NCBI GenBank assembly: GCA_012295275.1
Contig: CM022668.1
Location: forward strand, 10,131,031 to 10,195,030
Origin: Chrysomallon squamiferum
Lineage: Eukaryota > Mollusca > Gastropoda > Neomphalida > Peltospiridae
Direction of reading: 5' to 3'
Length of the DNA stretch: 64,000 nucleotides
Shown here: piece by piece, positions 34,977 to 60,331 of the stretch
Layout of the letters: each line of letters begins with the position of its first letter
How positions within the stretch are numbered: position 1 is the stretch's first letter
The notes under the pieces: model-generated
What the model saw: the letters and a program-made list of their open reading frames with translations, nothing else
The model's database searches: none
What the model was told of the DNA's origin: nothing
Program-made: the position numbers and the translations under genes

Positions 34977-37330
34977 GTAAATGTATGTCGGGGACCTATG
35001 GACTGAACTGTAACCAAACGTGTGACTGTAATAGTAATAATTCTGATGACGTCACATAATGTAATGTCGGCCATAATTCTTGCATAAACGGATGGTCAGG
35101 ACTATAAATGTACAACTGATAAAATATATTTGAAATATTTTGTTAGTGTGTCTGCACGTATTTGCTAATATTATTACTTATATGTTTATGCATATGTACA
35201 TATTTGTGTTTACGTTTGTCTGTCTGTGTGTTTGTATAATTTATTTTTAACCTATACAGATTTGTTTTCGAGCTGATTTTCCCAAAATGGATGGATGGCC
35301 GCATGCATCTATCTATCTAACAATCTCTCTATCTATCTACCTGTCTATCTATCTATATATTTATCTATCTGTCTGTATGTCTCTTTATCAATACATGTGT
35401 GTGTATGTTTTAGAAACGAGAGACAAAGACATGGAGCTAAACAGATATGCAGTGCAATAGTCCTTGGCTATAAATATAAGCCTATTTGTGTTGTTTTAAA
35501 AATTCGAGTCAGCAAGTCAAACCTGTGCAAAGGCATCATTTTATTTTACAAAATGAAAAAGACTATTTTTAAAAACTGCAGTAATAACTACAACATTAAT
35601 AGCCAAATTTGAACATATTAATGCAATGCATGAAATATTTGTGCGGAAGATGAGAAGTGTTAATGTAACATACACAATATTTACAGCCACATTTAGATGT
35701 ACTAAAATACACGACCAAGGCTTGGATTACTTAATACCTCATGCCTCGTTATTTTATCTGTTATCAAATATACTTCAAAATGAGTTTATTTACTTTTCAT
35801 ATATTTATTTATGTGTTTATTATTATTATTTTCTTGTTATGGATATTTAACTTTTTAAAAATGTATTTACTAGTATTTATTTTAAGCGTGGTATTCGTTT
35901 CTTAATACTTCATGCCTCGTGATTTTATTTGTTATCAAATATACTTCAAAATAAATTTATTTACTTTTCATATATTTATTTGTGTTGTATATTATTTATG
36001 TATTTTATGGTTTTTTAACTTTTTTTAAATGTATTTACTAGTATTTATTTTACGCGTTGTATTCTTTTCTTTCATGAAAGTCAGGTTCCAGATCTGTTTT
36101 TCTCATTGGAGTTAGCTTAGCAATGTATTTTGAATCTTACAATATAACTATCGCTATGATTCAAATTATAATTTAATTCATTATCACCAATCCGTAAATA
36201 AATATATAAACTTCAGTTACACCCAGGGGGCTGTTTTAGAGGGGCAGGGGCAGGGGGAGGGTGTTTACGGTGTTATGGAGACGAAGAATTCTAATGTGTT
36301 TAGGTCGGTTGAATAACAAAGATTTTTGTAAAAAAAAAAAAAAATTGTTTTTATACTTGTGGTTTAGTTTCATGCATACAGAATGATTTAGTGCAATTTT
36401 GTTTAATATTTCTTAATAAATAAATAAATAAATAAATAAATAATAGATTAAAAAGATAACTTAACACCCTTACCTATAACTGACTCTAGGTTGATCTGAA
36501 CAAACAATTGTACATACATGTGGACGTACTCACACAGAGACACTCAGACACATACACACTTTTATACTGGTTTTTCTTTACATCTTATTTAAAATAATAC
36601 ACAAAACAAAACATATACTGGTTTTCTCTTTTCGTTCTTTCCTCCATATCATTTCTTGATTCATTTTTTTTTTTTTTTTCACATAGAAGTCACTTCACCA
36701 GGAGTCAATAAAGATGTGATTGTCATCGTCATTTCTGTTGTACTGGTTGTATCAGCAGTCATCTTCGTCTCCATCATTGTCTGGTAGGAATTATTATCAG
36801 TCTATCACACACAGATACATACATATACACATACGCACGTAATCTATCTATCTATCTATCTATCTACACACACACAGACACACACATGCATAGAAGCATA
36901 CACATATAAACACACGTAAACAAGGGGTATAAAATAGAAGGAAAACTAAAGATTTAGCGAATGTGGGTTTTACTTGGTGTTTTTGTATAAACAGATCTAA
37001 ACGGAATATAAATGATGTGACGACAGAGTCTAAATTAAATCAAGAGAGAACTCATCAAAACTCAGAACACGAAGAAGAACAACATGATGACTCTGAAGAA
37101 AGAATGAGGAAGCTCTGACTGAACCTGGTGGTTACACCGGTTACGGTTACGGTTTCTGGTCATTTTAATTCACACATTATCACGTGATCAGTTGGAGAGA
37201 AACACGACTAGAAATGACTACGTTAATAGTAGTCAAAATAGTTCAAATGAACGAGTACGAAAAACTCAAGTGGAACGAGAATTCACGTACTACGTATGAA
37301 AAGATAACAGCAATAAAATTTTCAGTGTTA
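34977..37330 (+). pseudogene. EGF/lectin receptor pseudogene (internal deletion)
   Basis: Three exon remnants survive in order. 34977-35118 is an EGF module matching 40439-40579 but with in-frame stops (DDVT then TAA; SGL then TAA) and no donor. 36687-36783 is a membrane-span exon, KDVIVIVISVVLVVSAVIF, with both splice sites. 36995-37330 is the cytoplasmic tail. Joining span to tail makes a TGA at the junction, and the tail has a frameshift near 37110. Even so, the terminal part NEYEKLKWNENSRTTYEKI is unchanged from the intact gene. The lectin domain and eight EGF modules are gone. DNA at 35140-36680 matches the last big intron of the intact gene. Confidence 0.8.
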
Positions 37331-37402
37331 ATGCGAGTTTATATGCATTTTAGTGTGTTTGACTGTGAAGTCCAGTTTGCGTGTCCCAAAATGTGTACGT
37401 AG

Positions 37403-37797
37403 TTTGCATTCATCTGTGAAATCAGTTAGATTAAATATTCTTTCATTACCTTTTGCAAGTAAAGATGAATTATATATTTAATATTATATTATTCTCGTGT
37501 TACTTTTGTATTTAAATGTTACGTAAATCTCCTTATTTTCGAGGGTATTTAAATGTTTCCCCTTATTTTAGTTTTATTTATATATTTAATTGTTGTGCTG
37601 TTCACGTGTTATTTGTGTATTTAAATGTCACGTTATTCTCATGTTATTTGTGTATTTAAATATTACGTTCTTATTACGTCGTATTTTACTCCGCTAGTCT
37701 TCTAACAATGTTCAGTCTCTTGTTGTATTTACAGTCGATATATAAACAAGGCACCTAAAGATAAAATGAGGTTCGTTGTTTGTTATTTTTTGCCTCA

Positions 37798-37889
<92 letters not shown>

Positions 37890-38647
37890 ATGCATTTTGC
37901 ATATTGTTTGGATTACGTAATATAGTTTAAAAGTTCATATTATCTATGAAAAAATTAAAATGAAATTTACCTGACATCTACTTAAATATCAAACTAAAGT
38001 TAAAAAAAAAAAAAAAAAAAAGAAAAGAAAGTATTATTTAAATGTTGTTGTTTTTTTTGTTGAATATACAGTCCACTCTTCTTTATCTGTGTGTAAATAC
38101 ACAACAATGTCACTGTACAACCACTCATAAAACCAATTTCTTATCACAGTTAGCTTGACAAAGGTCGCATTATAAACTCTTCTCTATATGAGCGATAACA
38201 AATGTAGGACGATTTTCAAAAACTTGTAGGGGCAGATCGTAATATTCATTACAGTGGTCAACTTGAATCCCTAGGAAAATAATTTAGAATTATTATTTTT
38301 AAATACTATAAAATTTCTGTGCCAATTCGTTTTTAATGCTTAAACACATACATACTTATCAGTCGTTACAGTGGTATTCACAACAAAAGGGAATACTTTA
38401 GATTGCATTAGTTAAACGATTATGAAACCCAATGACCTTTATTTTTTATTTTTTTAATTTAGTTCTTAATTTTAGTCAAGGGCAAAGGCTACTTATGAAA
38501 TAAACCTGGTGAAAATATATTACATTCGTGTATGTACTAGAAATCTGTAAGTATGCGTGTTTGTGCATACGTACAAACTGTTCATATGCGTTTGAATGTT
38601 TCTCTTTTGATTGACATATGTGTGTCCGTGTCTTTTGATAGACAGAC

Positions 38648-38735
<88 letters not shown>

Positions 38736-39034
38736 AGAGAGGAGAGACATTTGCCACCCACTTTAGTATCCAGGATACGCTCCTGCATTAAGATAAAAAC
38801 ATCTTCCTGGTTAACTTGTTTGATAACATTTATTTTACACTTATGATTACAGCTTGACACATTCGAAANGAAACACTCGAATACATGTACAGAACACACC
38901 TCTAGTAAGTGTATTTATAACTATCGTTGAAGAATGTGTGTTTTGTGATTTATTGTTACTTGACATAACTCTGTAGTCACAGATAGGAGTGTTTTATAGA
39001 AATTAACAGATTTTGTTGTTTCAGAACTGAAATT
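37403..39034. promoter_or_regulatory. Intergenic and probable promoter/5' region of the EGF/lectin receptor
   Basis: Begins with AT-rich 3' flank, then a pure (CT)n run at 37799-37887, a poly(A) at about 38002-38023 and an (AT)n-(AG)n run at 38650-38732. The last 280 bases before the signal-peptide exon (tacgctcctgcattaagataa to the ATG) are well conserved with 50720-51001 in front of the other signal-peptide exon, as expected of a promoter or 5' UTR. An acceptor-like tttgttgtttcag at 39011-39024 may end a 5' UTR intron. One ambiguous base (n) is at 38869. No TATA box is claimed. Confidence 0.45.
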
Positions 39035-51001
<11,967 letters not shown>

Positions 51002-51639
51002 ATGTTGAAGTGTTGTATTTACTTTGTTCTTTCTGCGTTGTGCGTTTATTTCAAAACTGAATACGTGTCAGGTAATTTTATGTACATATATATGTACGTG
51101 TGTGTGTGTGTGTGTGTATACTGAGTGATAGATAGAAAAATTGATATAGACAGATGGATAGAAATATAGATAGGGAGATAGATAGATAGATATGTATGTG
51201 TGTGTGTATTTGTGTGTGTGTGCGGACGTGTCAGACATATACACAAATAGATATATAATTATATGCATAGACACTTACAACTAAGTAAAATAAAAATATA
51301 CGTTGAAGTATTATGTCTTATTTTATTGTGAATTCATTAGTTGAAGTTGTTCACAAGTAAGACACAGAAATGTTTTGTAATACAAACCAGATGTGAATTA
51401 TTTTCTCAAAGTATTTTATCAGAAGGTGTAAAGATCGGACAGAGAGAAAGCAGTTATAAAATGTATTTTATTGTTATAAATAAACAAATAGTTTTTGATA
51501 TCAGGTACATGAATATATTTTATCATACTCGGGTGACGTTAATTATAGTAATATCATTATTGACAACTGTAGCTAAAATGGGAATAACAATAGCTGTAGA
51601 AGCAGCTGAAATATATCCTTAATACATATATATGGTACA

Positions 51640-51900
51640 ATGTTTAACATAGATCTATAATAATAGTAGCAGTGTTGTAGTTGTAGTAGTGTTAGTAGTA
51701 GAAGTAGTATTAGTTGTAGTAGCAGCAGCGCAATTAGCACTAGTAGCAGGCTAGAATAATAGAAGTACTCATAGAAGTAGATGTCGTAGTAATTTTGAAA
51801 AACCTGTACATTTGAAGTGTTAGCAAGGACGACCAAGTTTCATAAGCCAGTAGTAGTAGTAATAGTTGTTGTTGCTGCTTTTGTTGCTTTTTTTTTTCTT
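51640..51900. repeat. GTA/GCA triplet-rich stretch
   Basis: Degenerate (GTA)n/(GCA)n sequence like that at 34660-34970 and 40735-40830, ending in a T-run. No exon is seen. Confidence 0.6.
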
Positions 51901-51904
51901 TCAA

Positions 51905-52285
51905 AACAGTCAGTGTCATCATACAATCAGGAAGTCATCTTTCAGTCAGTAAGCGTCATCATACAGTCAGTGAGTTCCGTACAGTTAGTGTAATAATACA
52001 ATCAGTATCATCATACAGTCAGTAAGTGTCATCGTGCAATCACTGAGTCTTCGTGCAGTTAGTGTAATCATACAGTGTCATCGTGCAATCACTGAGTCTT
52101 CGTACAGTTAGTGTAATCATACAGTGTCATCATAGAATCACTGAGTCTTCGTACAGTTAGTGTAATCACACAGTCAGTAAGTGTCATCGTGCAATCAATG
52201 AGTCTTCGTACACTTAGTGTAATCATACAATCAGTGTCATTTAAGAATCAAATTTCATCACACAGTCAGTGTCTTCGTACAATCA
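51905..52285. repeat. Second splice-donor minisatellite array
   Basis: Repeats of cagtcagtaagtgtcatc and cactgagtcttcgtacagtt with several unit lengths. Closely related to 3436-4145. It lies between the signal-peptide exon and the dead EGF exon of the truncated receptor copy. Confidence 0.8.
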
Positions 52286-52579
52286 GTAATTATGATAATC
52301 TAACCTACGTCATCATCCAGTTGCTAAACGTCCAGTCTACTGACATGTTTTATATCTACTTCTCTGTGTACTGCAATTCTATTTTTCATAAAAAAATCCC
52401 TCTTCTTTAATCCAGTCACTGTCATTCAGAATGTTCCAGTGATCGATACGGACAGGCCTGTAAAAAACTATGTAAATAACGTAAATGTTTTAGAGATTCA
52501 ACTTGTGATGCTGTGAATGGAACTTGTCTTGATGGTTGTCAAAGAGGATACGAGTCTACAGACTGTACAACCAGTACGT

Positions 52580-53534
52580 ATTTACTAGTGAATGAGAAAC
52601 CACACAAGAATGTTAAACTTAATAACACTGCTGATATCTTCTTCATCTAATTTGAGAAGTCTTATTTTATTAAACATATAAAGATCTCCGTGGCCTATGT
52701 CGCTTCTAATTTGTCTGGAGGTTTCTTTTTCCTTTTCGCTTATAATTTTTGATTATTTCCAGGTTTTTTCCTTTATTTATTTATTCATTATTATTATTAT
52801 TATTGTTATTATTACTATTACTATTATTATCTTTATTATTATTATTATTAATTTTTTTTTTTAAGGTCAATCCAAATTGGATGACTGTATTCTTTAAACA
52901 TAATTCGCTTCTGGTTTAGGTACAAGAGAAACTAACATCATAAGTCAATCTATTTTTCAAAGATTTGGAGTAAATACAAACCTAACAATTAATTATTCGT
53001 CTCTCTTTGAGGTCTGAGTATTATATTAGCATTAGCGTGAAATCGACGTTTTATTTATTTTCCAAAGATGTGAACTCAAGGCTGAAAAATATAAAAATAA
53101 AAAATAAATAAACTCAGAAAAGATAACATTTATTATAATATTCCTTGACGAACTTTTTTTTTTTTTGGTTCCAAAGTGTACAGACACAGAGATTCAAATA
53201 CCGCTGCTGCTATTGGATAAAGCATTAAGTTTAGATAGGAGGCTTAGAAGTTTCATACAGAACGGTGAAGAAAAGTGTTTGCATAACCCAGGCACACCAT
53301 GTTACGTAGTTTAAGTGTATGTGCGTGCGTGTGAGTAAGTTAGACATGTTGTCAAACAATTAGTGAATAATTATTTTAAAGGTTAGCATACATCGTGACA
53401 TTTTAAGAAAACAGCTTTAAGTCTCAAAACAGAATCTCTCTGTCCAAAAAAAAATAAAAAACAAAAAATAAAAGGAAAAGGAAAACACACACACAAAAGA
53501 ACAACGGAACAAAAAAGTAAATAAATGCATAGGT

Positions 53535-53583
<49 letters not shown>

Positions 53584-54450
53584 GTCAAATAAGAATCAAA
53601 GCTTAATGTTAAAAACCTGTTTCCGTTATGGAGCCGAAGTCGATCTTCTTGTTGCAGTGGTATAAAAATATCCATCCAGTAAATTATTTGATAACGGACA
53701 TTTAAATTATAAATGTTATGACTTGATATATTAAGTATTAATAAATTAGTAATTATAAATAAATGAATAAAAAAAAGGATGATGATGATATAAAAATGAT
53801 GATGATGATGAAGTAAAGAAATAATGTAATGTCTTACCAGAATTTTGATTTACCGTGCGCACTAAATAAAATTTACTGATTGAACAGGTAAAAATAAAGA
53901 CGGGGATTAGTTATCTGGATGAGTCTATTTACAAAAACAGGTTGTCATAAACGACATTCGCACGTTTAGATTATTAGCTGTCTGTTTACAATACCAAAGG
54001 GATTAACATTAGGGGATTATCGTCAAAGTTAATCGGATAATCCTATTCGCAGCAACCACCTGGAAATCGATGTTGTCATATTTATATTGGGTAACAATAA
54101 CTGGAATTAGTTTTAAACGATAAAAACATAAGTGTACGAAGTAATAGGGTGGCTTTTATTATTCTTTATTATTTTTGACATGCGTGGCATAATAGATTAA
54201 CACACACAAGATAACTCATATTATTGTTAAAGTAATCTAACTATAGCGATACAACTGAAATCCTTGTTTTTTAAAAATAAACAGAGATGTTCAGCTCATT
54301 AAAGTTTCCCTTATCCTTAAAGACTTTTAAACATGAAAATGATATTTAGAAAACAACAACAAAACGACAAAAATCAGAGACGTTTTTACTGTACATTATT
54401 TTGGTATAACACTTCTATAGACTGAAATATATCATTAATGATTTTTTTTT
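52580..54450. repeat. Segmental duplication flanking copy C
   Basis: The left part resembles intron 7 of the intact receptor (43480-43970). From about 53180 it matches 4200-5760 beside copy A. It includes ATT tracts near 52790-52860 and 53538-53580. No gene is seen. Confidence 0.65.
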
Positions 54451-54790
54451 GTACAGTATTTAATAATACAGCTCTTATTTAGATTCAAATATAGAAAGTA
54501 TTTGTGTAAAAGTTATTATCATTGTACAATATATATGTATATATATATATATATATATACAAATGTAGAACACATTTGTGTAAAAGTTTATTACTGTACA
54601 ATATATAGATAACTGTTATTTAGAAAGTATTTTTCTAAAAGTTATTATTATTGTACACTATTTAGTAATACAACATTTATTTACATTCAAATATAAAAAG
54701 TATTTGTGTAAAAGTTTATGTACAATGTATAGATAACTTTTATTTAGATTCAAATATAGAAAGTATTTGTCTGTAAGCTGTCTGCTCGTT
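54450..54790 (-). repeat. Tandem 3'-end repeats of copy C with poly(A) signals
   Basis: Three to four copies of the 3'-terminal unit (tttagattcaaatatagaaag and variants) follow the stop codon at 54742-54740. The stop is part of AATAAA, as in copy A. (AT)n at about 54535-54560 interrupts one unit. Confidence 0.7.
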
Positions 54791-57700
54791 TTCATCGTCA
54801 GAAGAGTTTATTTTAATGCTGGCCAGATCACGAGCGGTAATTCCTGCAGCGTTAGCTACATCAACTACACCAGCACCCAACAGAACATCCACAGTACCCA
54901 CCTGGGCCCTCTCTACTGCTTCGTGGAGAACGGAGTTGCCGTCGTTGTTTAGAATGGTTACATCAGCACCTTTGTTTAACAACATCTTCAGATTCTCTGG
55001 CTGGTTGTGTTCTACACAAACATGTGCTGCTGTCTGGCCGGCTTTGTTACGAAGATTAACGCAGCATCCATTTTCAAGGAGGATGTCGACTACGTTACAA
55101 GATGTAATGGTTTGGTCAGTCGCTTGATTAACTGTTGTAGGTGTTTTACAAGAGGCAATCAAATCTTTCAGCACAACTAATTTATTTTGATCTACCAGTG
55201 AATCAAACTCTGTCAAGGTTTTGAGCATGACGTCAAATGAGCCGTCTGACGTTATTAACGGCTTCAAAAGTTCAGACATATGTCTAGACGGTTCCTGTAA
55301 CGTTTTGCGAACAGCCACATGAAGAGGACTGTTACCCTCGCTTGAAGTAACATTGGTTCGTCCTCCTTTGGCTAGAAGACTTTGTAAGATTTCAGTGTGA
55401 TGAAACGATGCTGCAGCATGCATTGCTGTCACTTCACCGTCTCCGTAATTCGGGTCAGCGCCTTTGTCCAGCAGAAAATAGACAACGTCTTGTTTCCCAA
55501 CTGAGCAGGCGCTGATGAGCGGAGTGATTCCGTTGTCGTATTCACAGTTAATATCTGCGCCTGCCTTGAGGAAAACGTCCATCAGATGCAATTTCCCAAA
55601 CTGTGCTGCCATGTGTAATGGAGTCAGTCCTGTTTTGTCTCTCCATTTAGGCGAACTGCCTTTGTTCAAAAGCAACTCAACATTTTTGTCTAATCCTAGC
55701 ATGATGGCTTTATACAGAGCTGTTTGGTTGTTAGAATCGACACAGTCTGGATTCACGTCATTGTCCAGTAGTACTTGAAGTATCTCCGGATTTTGATGCA
55801 TAGCTGCATGAAGCAAGCAAGTCAGTCCATTGTTGTCCAGCAGATAAGGATCCGCCTTTAGTTCCAGTAATGTTGATATGCTATCCGCGTGTCGGTTAAT
55901 TGTAGCTAAATGTAAAGGTGTTAGTCCTGTTAGGTCCTGATGGTTGACATTGCCTCCAGCTTCTTGTAATACTTTGAGAAGAGTACGTTTCCGATTCACT
56001 GTTGCTACTGAGATAGCTGTCCATCCATTGTTATCAGCTATGTTAACATTTGCCCCCAGATTGATAAGCAGTTTGGTTTTCTTTTCCATGCCAAGCAGAA
56101 CCGCTGTGTATAAGACAGAGAAACCCTGATTATCTTGACTATTTATGTCTGCTCCGCTCTTAACGAGAGATTCTATCATGTCTGTGTTTCTCGTTCTTAC
56201 TGATAAATGCAAAGGAGTTAATCCTTTTTTGTTCTTTACTTCAAGCTTTGCTCCAGATTTCAAAAGTTCTTTCACTGTAGAAATGTCCGCATAGACACAA
56301 GCGTCGTGCAGAGGAGTACACAGTTCTTTGTCTAAACTGTTTACATTGGCTTTGTGTTTTAACAGTAATTTTATTATCGCTAGGAAGCCAGATCGCGACG
56401 CGACGTGAAGAACAGTTTTACCATCTGCATCCGTGCTTTCTGTGTCAACGCCTTTTTCCAAGAGAAACCTGACTGCCATGACGTCGCCACAGCGAACTGC
56501 TCTGTGTAAGAGAACGGCAAAAAGATCAGATTTCACATCTACTCGTCTGGATAAAAGAAAACTAGCTATGTCAAAACATCCGGCGAGTGGATATCTTCGG
56601 AAATCTTTGTAAAGTACAGGACAGGGTCCTTCAAGCTCAGATCCACTGCGCACTAGGTACTGTATGACGTCGCTTTTATTATAATGTAAAGACAGATGAA
56701 GAGGACTCAAAGACAAATTGTTTTTTAAAGTCAGTTTTGATCCTTCTTGTATCAAATATGACACAAATTTGACTGAATTATGTTCTGCTGCGATGTGGAG
56801 AGGGGTGTCTCCAGATTTGTTTGGAACATTCAGTTTGGCTCCAGCCTCCACCAACTTTACAACAGATTCTAAATTTTCAGCCCTGACTGCCAAATGTAAA
56901 GGTGAGTTTCCATCCACGTCTGCTGCGTTAGGATCCCCGCCTTTCTGTAGCAGGTATCCGACCACGTCAGCAGTGTTGTTCTCAGCTGCAAGATGCAACG
57001 GCGTCTGCTTATTTTCGTTCACAGCAGTTATGTCAAGTCCTAAATTCACAAGAAAAGCTGTAGATTCCACACATCCGTATCTTGATGCTGTGTGTAATAG
57101 GTTTTCACTGTGACTCACTGATGTCTTGCAGGCTGGATTACTGCCAATGATTTCTTTCAGGATGTCGGCATCATCGTGTGCAGCGGCCAGAAAAGCACAA
57201 AGTTCAGATTTTCCTGCTGTAACGTGATTTGTTAACTGCCTGAAGAGATCGCCAGCTCGGATTTCGACACTGCTGGGAAGAGTCAGTGCTAGACGATCCG
57301 ATCGCAGTGATCTTCTGAGTCCTTCGTGACACTGCAGTAGTAACTGTCTGAGAGCACGACGAAGAACCGGTTCACTAGTCTCTAACTGACAAAGTCGATG
57401 AATGAGAAAACGTGAAATTTTCCAATTTCCTTTTTCTAACGCCAGATACAACATGGATCCGAAATCGTCAACCATCAGATCAGCATTAGTTTTGCACTTC
57501 AGCAGATATTCAAACATGGACATATCGTCTGACTTCGACAGAGCAGCAGCAATCAGTGTCGTCACAGTTGGAACAGTGTCGCATTTCAATAGAGATGTTG
57601 TTGTTTCAGAGTTTCCTGTGAAGCAAGAGACATCGAGAATTTCGCCACGCTGGTTTGTAATAACACTGTCGGTTGATTCGCAGACAGCTTTCACAAAATG

Positions 57701-59184
57701 TCTGGTAAGACTACGACAGTCTTCAGCAACAGCAACACTTGTCGTTGTCGATGTCGATAATAACATTTTCTGATCAAAAGTTCGGGGTAAACCTGGATAT
57801 AAATAAGGGAAATAACCATCGTGTTTTTCGAAACCAGACCAGACATTTTTGAAATAATCTTCATGAAATAGAAGGGGGATAGTGTGCTGTTTGATATCAA
57901 GTGTCTGTGATAGGACTTTGTTTGGGACAACCGATTTCCAGAATTCTTCTGTCAAATACTTAACGAATTCTTCATCTTTTAACGATCGGTGTGAAAGAAT
58001 AAGCCTTGCGCTGGATGACGACAACAGATCTGTAAACCTTTCAGCAAGAACTGGAAAGTTTTTCCTCTCAACTCTAACAACGACGTCGTCATTCCTTGCC
58101 GCACTAGGTGTGATGATATATTCAAGAAGCAACATCGCCGGACATATGAGGAGTCCTTGCTTCTGGTACTCTGATATAAACTGCAGGAATAATGTATCAA
58201 ATATGGATTGGTGAATAAACGTGTATTCTCTCTCCTCGTCGTTGTGTGTCAAGTACAATCCACACAGAGATTTGGCCGAAGCTTTCATTTGACCTAGCGA
58301 AACATCACTGTTTATTTTACACACGTGCTTCAGCTTACTTATCAAGTTTAGCATATCTGATGAATCTTCGAATGGGTCCAGACAATCCTCTTTTAAAACC
58401 CCCTCTTTGAACAACATAGTGAGTAGTACCAGGTACTGGTACTGACCTAGCTCTGATCTGTCTTCTTTAAGCATGGCAAACTGATCTCTTAGAAATTCTA
58501 CAGGCTTTTTAAAGAATTCAACTCCACGCTTCTGAGCGCTCTCTGAGCTGACGAAAAAATTACAGCACTGCGGGAAACCAAGTTCTTGAAATGTTTCCTG
58601 TACTGCTTCATCCTTTTCTTCTTCTTTCATGTGTACCCCGCGGAAATTTAGGTGTCTGTCCAGAATGTTTCTCTTCTCTTCAGACGTCAGATGCATATCT
58701 TCATCATGCAGGTCAATTAAGTGTATCTTGTTGAAGATGGCAAAAATACGAAGATTTTGCTGACACTCTGAAAATATCTGTGTCCTGAACGTGATTATCA
58801 CCTTCATGAATCCAGATTCAACAAAAGACCAGACGGTTTCAAATTTCATTTCCCATTCTCGCTGAAACTCTGACACAAGGTTGCTCTTTCCAAAAATGTC
58901 ATCAATAAGAACAATCATCTTTTCTGTCGGCTTCTGCTTGACCAAATCTTTAGGTCTCGGGATATCTTCGAACTGAGAAGGATGAGTCACCAAAACAGAC
59001 TGAGTTTGTTCTCGATTTACAATTTGTTCCATCAGATTAAAACTCAGAGTTGTCTTCCCCGATCCCGGACTTCCTATGATGACGACAATGCCAAGGTTGG
59101 CGAGTATTTCTTCTGCCATTCTGAATGCCCTGATCGGAACAAAGGTTTTGTTGTTGATGTGTTGAATTCGAGTTGAAGCATTGC
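54740..59184 (-). CDS. Exon d of copy C: STAND NTPase and about 20 ankyrin repeats
   Basis: One exon of 4445 nt. Numbered from the internal Met at 59119 (residue 366 of the full model): lead-in NNKTFVPIRAFR upstream, Walker A GSPGSGKTT 16-24, Walker B MIVLIDDIFG 68-77, sensor strand VIITFRTQIF 107-116, REYTFIHQSIFDTLFLQFI in the helical part, a poorly defined helical region to about 660, then some 20 ankyrin repeats to about 1440 and the end LSIFESK. Typical repeats are QTPLHLAAEN, GNSPLHLAVR, GLTPLHMAAQFG and GNSVLHEAVERA. One section (VKSDLFAVLLHRAVRCG) is a diverged repeat. No stop or frameshift is seen. Such proteins usually sense a ligand with the repeats and oligomerise through the NTPase. 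Confidence 0.9.
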
Positions 59185-60087
59185 CTTTTAAATATAAGAG
59201 GAGTATTTATCTTAAAAGTTATTGTTATAGTCAACAACAGTAATAATAATAATTGTAGTTGAAGAAACCTCACCGGTCTGATTTAGCAGAAAATTTATAT
59301 TCAGAAAATTTATATTTAGGCAAATAGGAGTGAAAAACGTTGTCCACTTTTAGCATGATCTGAAAGGCTACTAACGAAACATACTTCTGTGAATTTCCAC
59401 AGTTTCGACAAAAATGGGCTGTCACCAAGAATTAAATGACCATAGCTGAGCAAACAATCTATAATTAATTTTATAAAGACGAATTCACAAGGTTTCAAGA
59501 AAGGTTATTATTATATATAAATAAATATGGAGTTATTTCTCGTGAGCATACAGAATGAAATCAAATATTTGTTATCTGAATATTGGCACCCTCGCCCATT
59601 TTTGTCAAAATTGTAGAAACTGAGAAGACAATATCTCGGAAACCACATTCCGATCATGCTAGAAATATCAGCAAGTAATAACAAATGGTAATAAAACATT
59701 TATGATTCTTTGATTGAATTTTTTCCATTATTTATTATGATTTGACACGGAGTGAATAATTCAACTAGATAAATATAACTAAAGAAATGTTTATTTCTTC
59801 TTTTAATATTTTAGTTTCGTTTATTTTTGAATATATATCTATTATATACAAGTTGATGCGACACAATTAACATAAAAATAATCCAAGAATCCATATACTC
59901 ACGTTTCATGTTGGATAATTTTTCTGTTTCTTTTTCTGCAAAGAAGTATAAATATTATTTAAATGGCTGTTTTTAACATATAATGAAACAGAGAGAAAGA
60001 CAAAGATACAGGCAGACAGAAATATATTTTATTATTACTATGATTAATAACAACAGTAACAGTAAATAGATCGACTGATATACTTAC

Positions 60088-60135
<48 letters not shown>

Positions 60136-60291
60136 ATATATATATATATATATATACTTTTACTATGATTAAGGACAGCATTTGAATAACAACTGGAAGA
60201 GAAACAACAACAGCGATAATAATTATAAACATTAACATATTATTAACATTATTCTTATTCTTATTGTTACTGTCATTATTATTATTATTAC

Positions 60292-60331
<40 letters not shown>

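Larger units (their letters stand above)
51002..52573 (+). pseudogene. Truncated EGF/lectin receptor copy: signal-peptide exon plus one dead EGF exon
   Basis: 51002-51071 encodes MLKCCIYFVLSALCVYFK with the same phase-1 donor (gtaatt) as the intact gene, and its upstream region is conserved. The only other exon is 52430-52573, equivalent to intact exon 43310-43453. It has both splice sites but an in-frame TAA at 52477-52479 (KKLCK then stop). The first EGF, the lectin and all other modules are missing. After 52580 the sequence passes into the 3' flank of STAND/ankyrin copy C. Confidence 0.8.
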
